DNA from: Fimbriimonadaceae bacterium
GTDB taxonomy: Bacteria; Armatimonadota; Fimbriimonadia; Fimbriimonadales; Fimbriimonadaceae
NCBI GenBank assembly: GCA_014380605.1
Contig: JACMJO010000195.1
Location: 1-5,842, forward strand
Length of the DNA stretch: 5,842 nt
Direction: 5' to 3'
In this document: one piece after another, positions 4,874 through 5,842 of the stretch
How the letters are laid out: the number at the start of each line of letters is the position of its first letter
Numbering within the stretch: the stretch's first letter is position 1
Notes under the pieces: model-generated
What the model saw: only the letters and a program-made list of their open reading frames with translations
Database searches by the model: none
What the model was told of the DNA's origin: nothing
Made by a program: the position numbers and the translations under genes

Positions 4874-5449
4874 ATGTCCGTGAATGCAGGCAAGGACGAG
4901 GCTGGGATTGCACGGATAACCCTTGAACCACCCTCAGAAAAGTTCCAAGATAGCTTTTTCCAGGCGATGGCCGAATTTGCCGGTGAGGGAAACCGACAAG
5001 TCGCTGCCGACATGTCACAGGAGCAGTTCCCCGCCTACGTGCAGCAGCTTCACGATCAATCCCTGGGCAAGAACTTGAAGGAGGGCTATATCCCTTCTAA
5101 GGAGTTTTGGATCATCGACGCCGATGGCTACGCGGGCAGAATCATTCTTGGTCTAACCTTCGTGCCCACTCCCGAAAGGGTGGGGCATCACGTCGGATAC
5201 GCGGTGCGGCCGAGCAAGCGCCAACATGGTTACGCAACCAAAGCCCTCGAGCTTCTCCTAGATGAGGCAAGAAAGATCAACATCCTGAAACTGATGCCAG
5301 AGTGCGATTCGACAAACATCGCCTCGCGAAAAGTGATTGAGAGAAATGGCGGCGTGCTCCTGGACCGCATGCCAAACGGCGAACCCTGCGAGGGCTCGCT
5401 CCGATATATCATCGATCTGAACGCGAGGCCAACGAATCTTGACCTATGA
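4874..5449 (+). CDS. GNAT family N-acetyltransferase (COG3981-like)
   Basis: A 191-residue cytoplasmic acetyltransferase that should use acetyl-CoA; the acceptor is unknown. The N-terminal part LEPPSEKFQDSFFQAMAEF (17-35) and the FxxYVxxL-like FPAYVQQL (52-59), GYIPSKEFWIID (71-82), are features of the COG3981 group of predicted acetyltransferases. Motif A is visible at 107-130: VGYAVRPSKRQHGYATKALE, with R116-Q-H-G119-Y-A121 as the pyrophosphate-binding loop. Motif B is CDSTNIASRKVIERNGG (144-160). The stretch LGLTFVPTPERVGHHVGY (92-109) departs from the usual HxLNxxL...GGHIGY. There is no clear ribosome site before ATG at 4874. A GTG two codons on (4880) is an alternative start, and the conserved region begins only at about residue 12. 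Confidence 0.85.
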   Translation: MSVNAGKDEAGIARITLEPPSEKFQDSFFQAMAEFAGEGNRQVAADMSQEQFPAYVQQLHDQSLGKNLKEGYIPSKEFWIIDADGYAGRIILGLTFVPTPERVGHHVGYAVRPSKRQHGYATKALELLLDEARKINILKLMPECDSTNIASRKVIERNGGVLLDRMPNGEPCEGSLRYIIDLNARPTNLDL

Positions 5450-5463
5450 TCCTCCCATTCGGA

Positions 5464-5478
5464 TGCCAGGGGGTGGCA
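5464..5478. repeat. Small stem-loop between convergent genes
   Basis: TGCCA and TGGCA flank GGGGG in the 67-bp gap between the GNAT stop and the stop of the discoidin gene. Five base pairs with no T tract on either side make it a weak transcription-end candidate at best. GGCTAGCC, an eight-base palindrome, lies a little further right (5498-5505). Confidence 0.25.
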
Positions 5479-5516
5479 GCTGAACCTAACGGGCAAGGCT
5501 AGCCGGAGTAAGGAAC

Positions 5517-5842
5517 TCAGTTCGTAATGACATCCACTTCGGCATAGCCGACTTCGTTGTTTCCGTCAGCGTTTCGCAAGGCTCGCAACTTGATGTATCG
5601 TCCCTTCGTTGGGGTGAAATTCTTGATCTGCCAAACGCGGTTGTTTTTGATGTTCGAGAATTCTCCCTTGTTCACAAGCTTCCACTCGGCGTTATCGGAT
5701 GAGACATAAAACTCATATTCCGCAATGGCGCCGTGCCCCCACTGACCCTGATCCGGGAAGTACTTGAAGCCAGCCAGCGTGTTCTCACTGCCGAGGTCAA
5801 TGACCAGGTCAATGGGCAGAGTCTTGTTCCCAGGCTGCTTCC
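5517..5842 (-). CDS. C-terminal discoidin (F5/8 type C, CBM32-like) domain of a larger protein
   Basis: The last 107 residues plus TGA of a minus-strand gene whose beginning lies beyond the right edge. The fragment reads as the second half or more of a discoidin jelly-roll: LPIDLVIDLGSENTLAGFKY (8-27), then GAIAEYEFYVSSDNAEWKLV (37-56), KGEFSNIKNN (58-67), KNFTPTKGRYIKLRAL (73-88) and the final strand EVGYAEVDVI (96-105). These modules bind carbohydrates or cell surfaces in secreted enzymes. The pattern DLG...GFKY, YEFYVSSD, GRYIKL and YAEVDV is common at the C-terminus of alpha-L-fucosidases (GH29) and other glycoside hydrolases, so such an enzyme is the leading guess. Nothing catalytic is visible here. 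Convergent with the GNAT gene. Confidence 0.87.
   Translation of the reverse strand, partial: KQPGNKTLPIDLVIDLGSENTLAGFKYFPDQGQWGHGAIAEYEFYVSSDNAEWKLVNKGEFSNIKNNRVWQIKNFTPTKGRYIKLRALRNADGNNEVGYAEVDVITN

Overview
The window is an ordinary-looking stretch of bacterial chromosome of moderate to high G+C. It is densely packed with genes on both strands and encodes a housekeeping NAD synthetase, a tRNA and several secreted or envelope proteins. I see no integrase, transposase, phage gene, toxin-antitoxin pair or CRISPR array. The mix of a penicillin-acylase homologue, discoidin and DUF6265 domains, and start codons placed directly after a -10-like hexamer would suit Armatimonadota (Fimbriimonas-like) or another deep soil or sediment lineage. 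That placement is inference and weak; there is no rRNA or marker gene to settle it.

Left part (1-1310). The N-terminal 111 residues of an NH3-dependent NAD+ synthetase (nadE) run off the left edge on the minus strand. Divergent from it is a small two-helix membrane protein (503-706), possibly preceded by a 29-codon leader ORF (406-495). This converges, with one base between the stop codons, on a minus-strand gene (708-1310) whose product joins a PH-like N-terminal half to a DUF3052-like C-terminal half.

Middle (1311-3669). A 53-bp divergent spacer separates that gene from an exported penicillin-G-acylase-type Ntn hydrolase (1364-3541) with nucleophile, calcium ligands and oxyanion-hole residues in place. 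A complete tRNA-Glu(CTC) with encoded CCA follows at 3593-3669.

Right part (3670-5842). A 215-bp gene-free stretch holds two similar GAAGC-N5-GCTTC hairpins; the second can refold into a competing stem. Next are a secreted two-domain protein ending in a DUF6265 domain (3885-4826), a GNAT acetyltransferase of the COG3981 type (4874-5449) and, on the minus strand, the C-terminal discoidin (F5/8 type C, CBM32-like) domain of a protein that enters from the right edge.

The genes do not form an obvious pathway. The acylase, the DUF6265 protein and probably the discoidin protein act outside the cytoplasmic membrane; the rest are cytoplasmic or in the inner membrane. The most interesting pattern is shared rather than local: three of the CDS starts (333 minus, 1310 minus, 1364 plus) have exactly TANNNT, six bases, then ATG. 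This suggests leaderless transcripts. I did not find a convincing novel multi-gene system.
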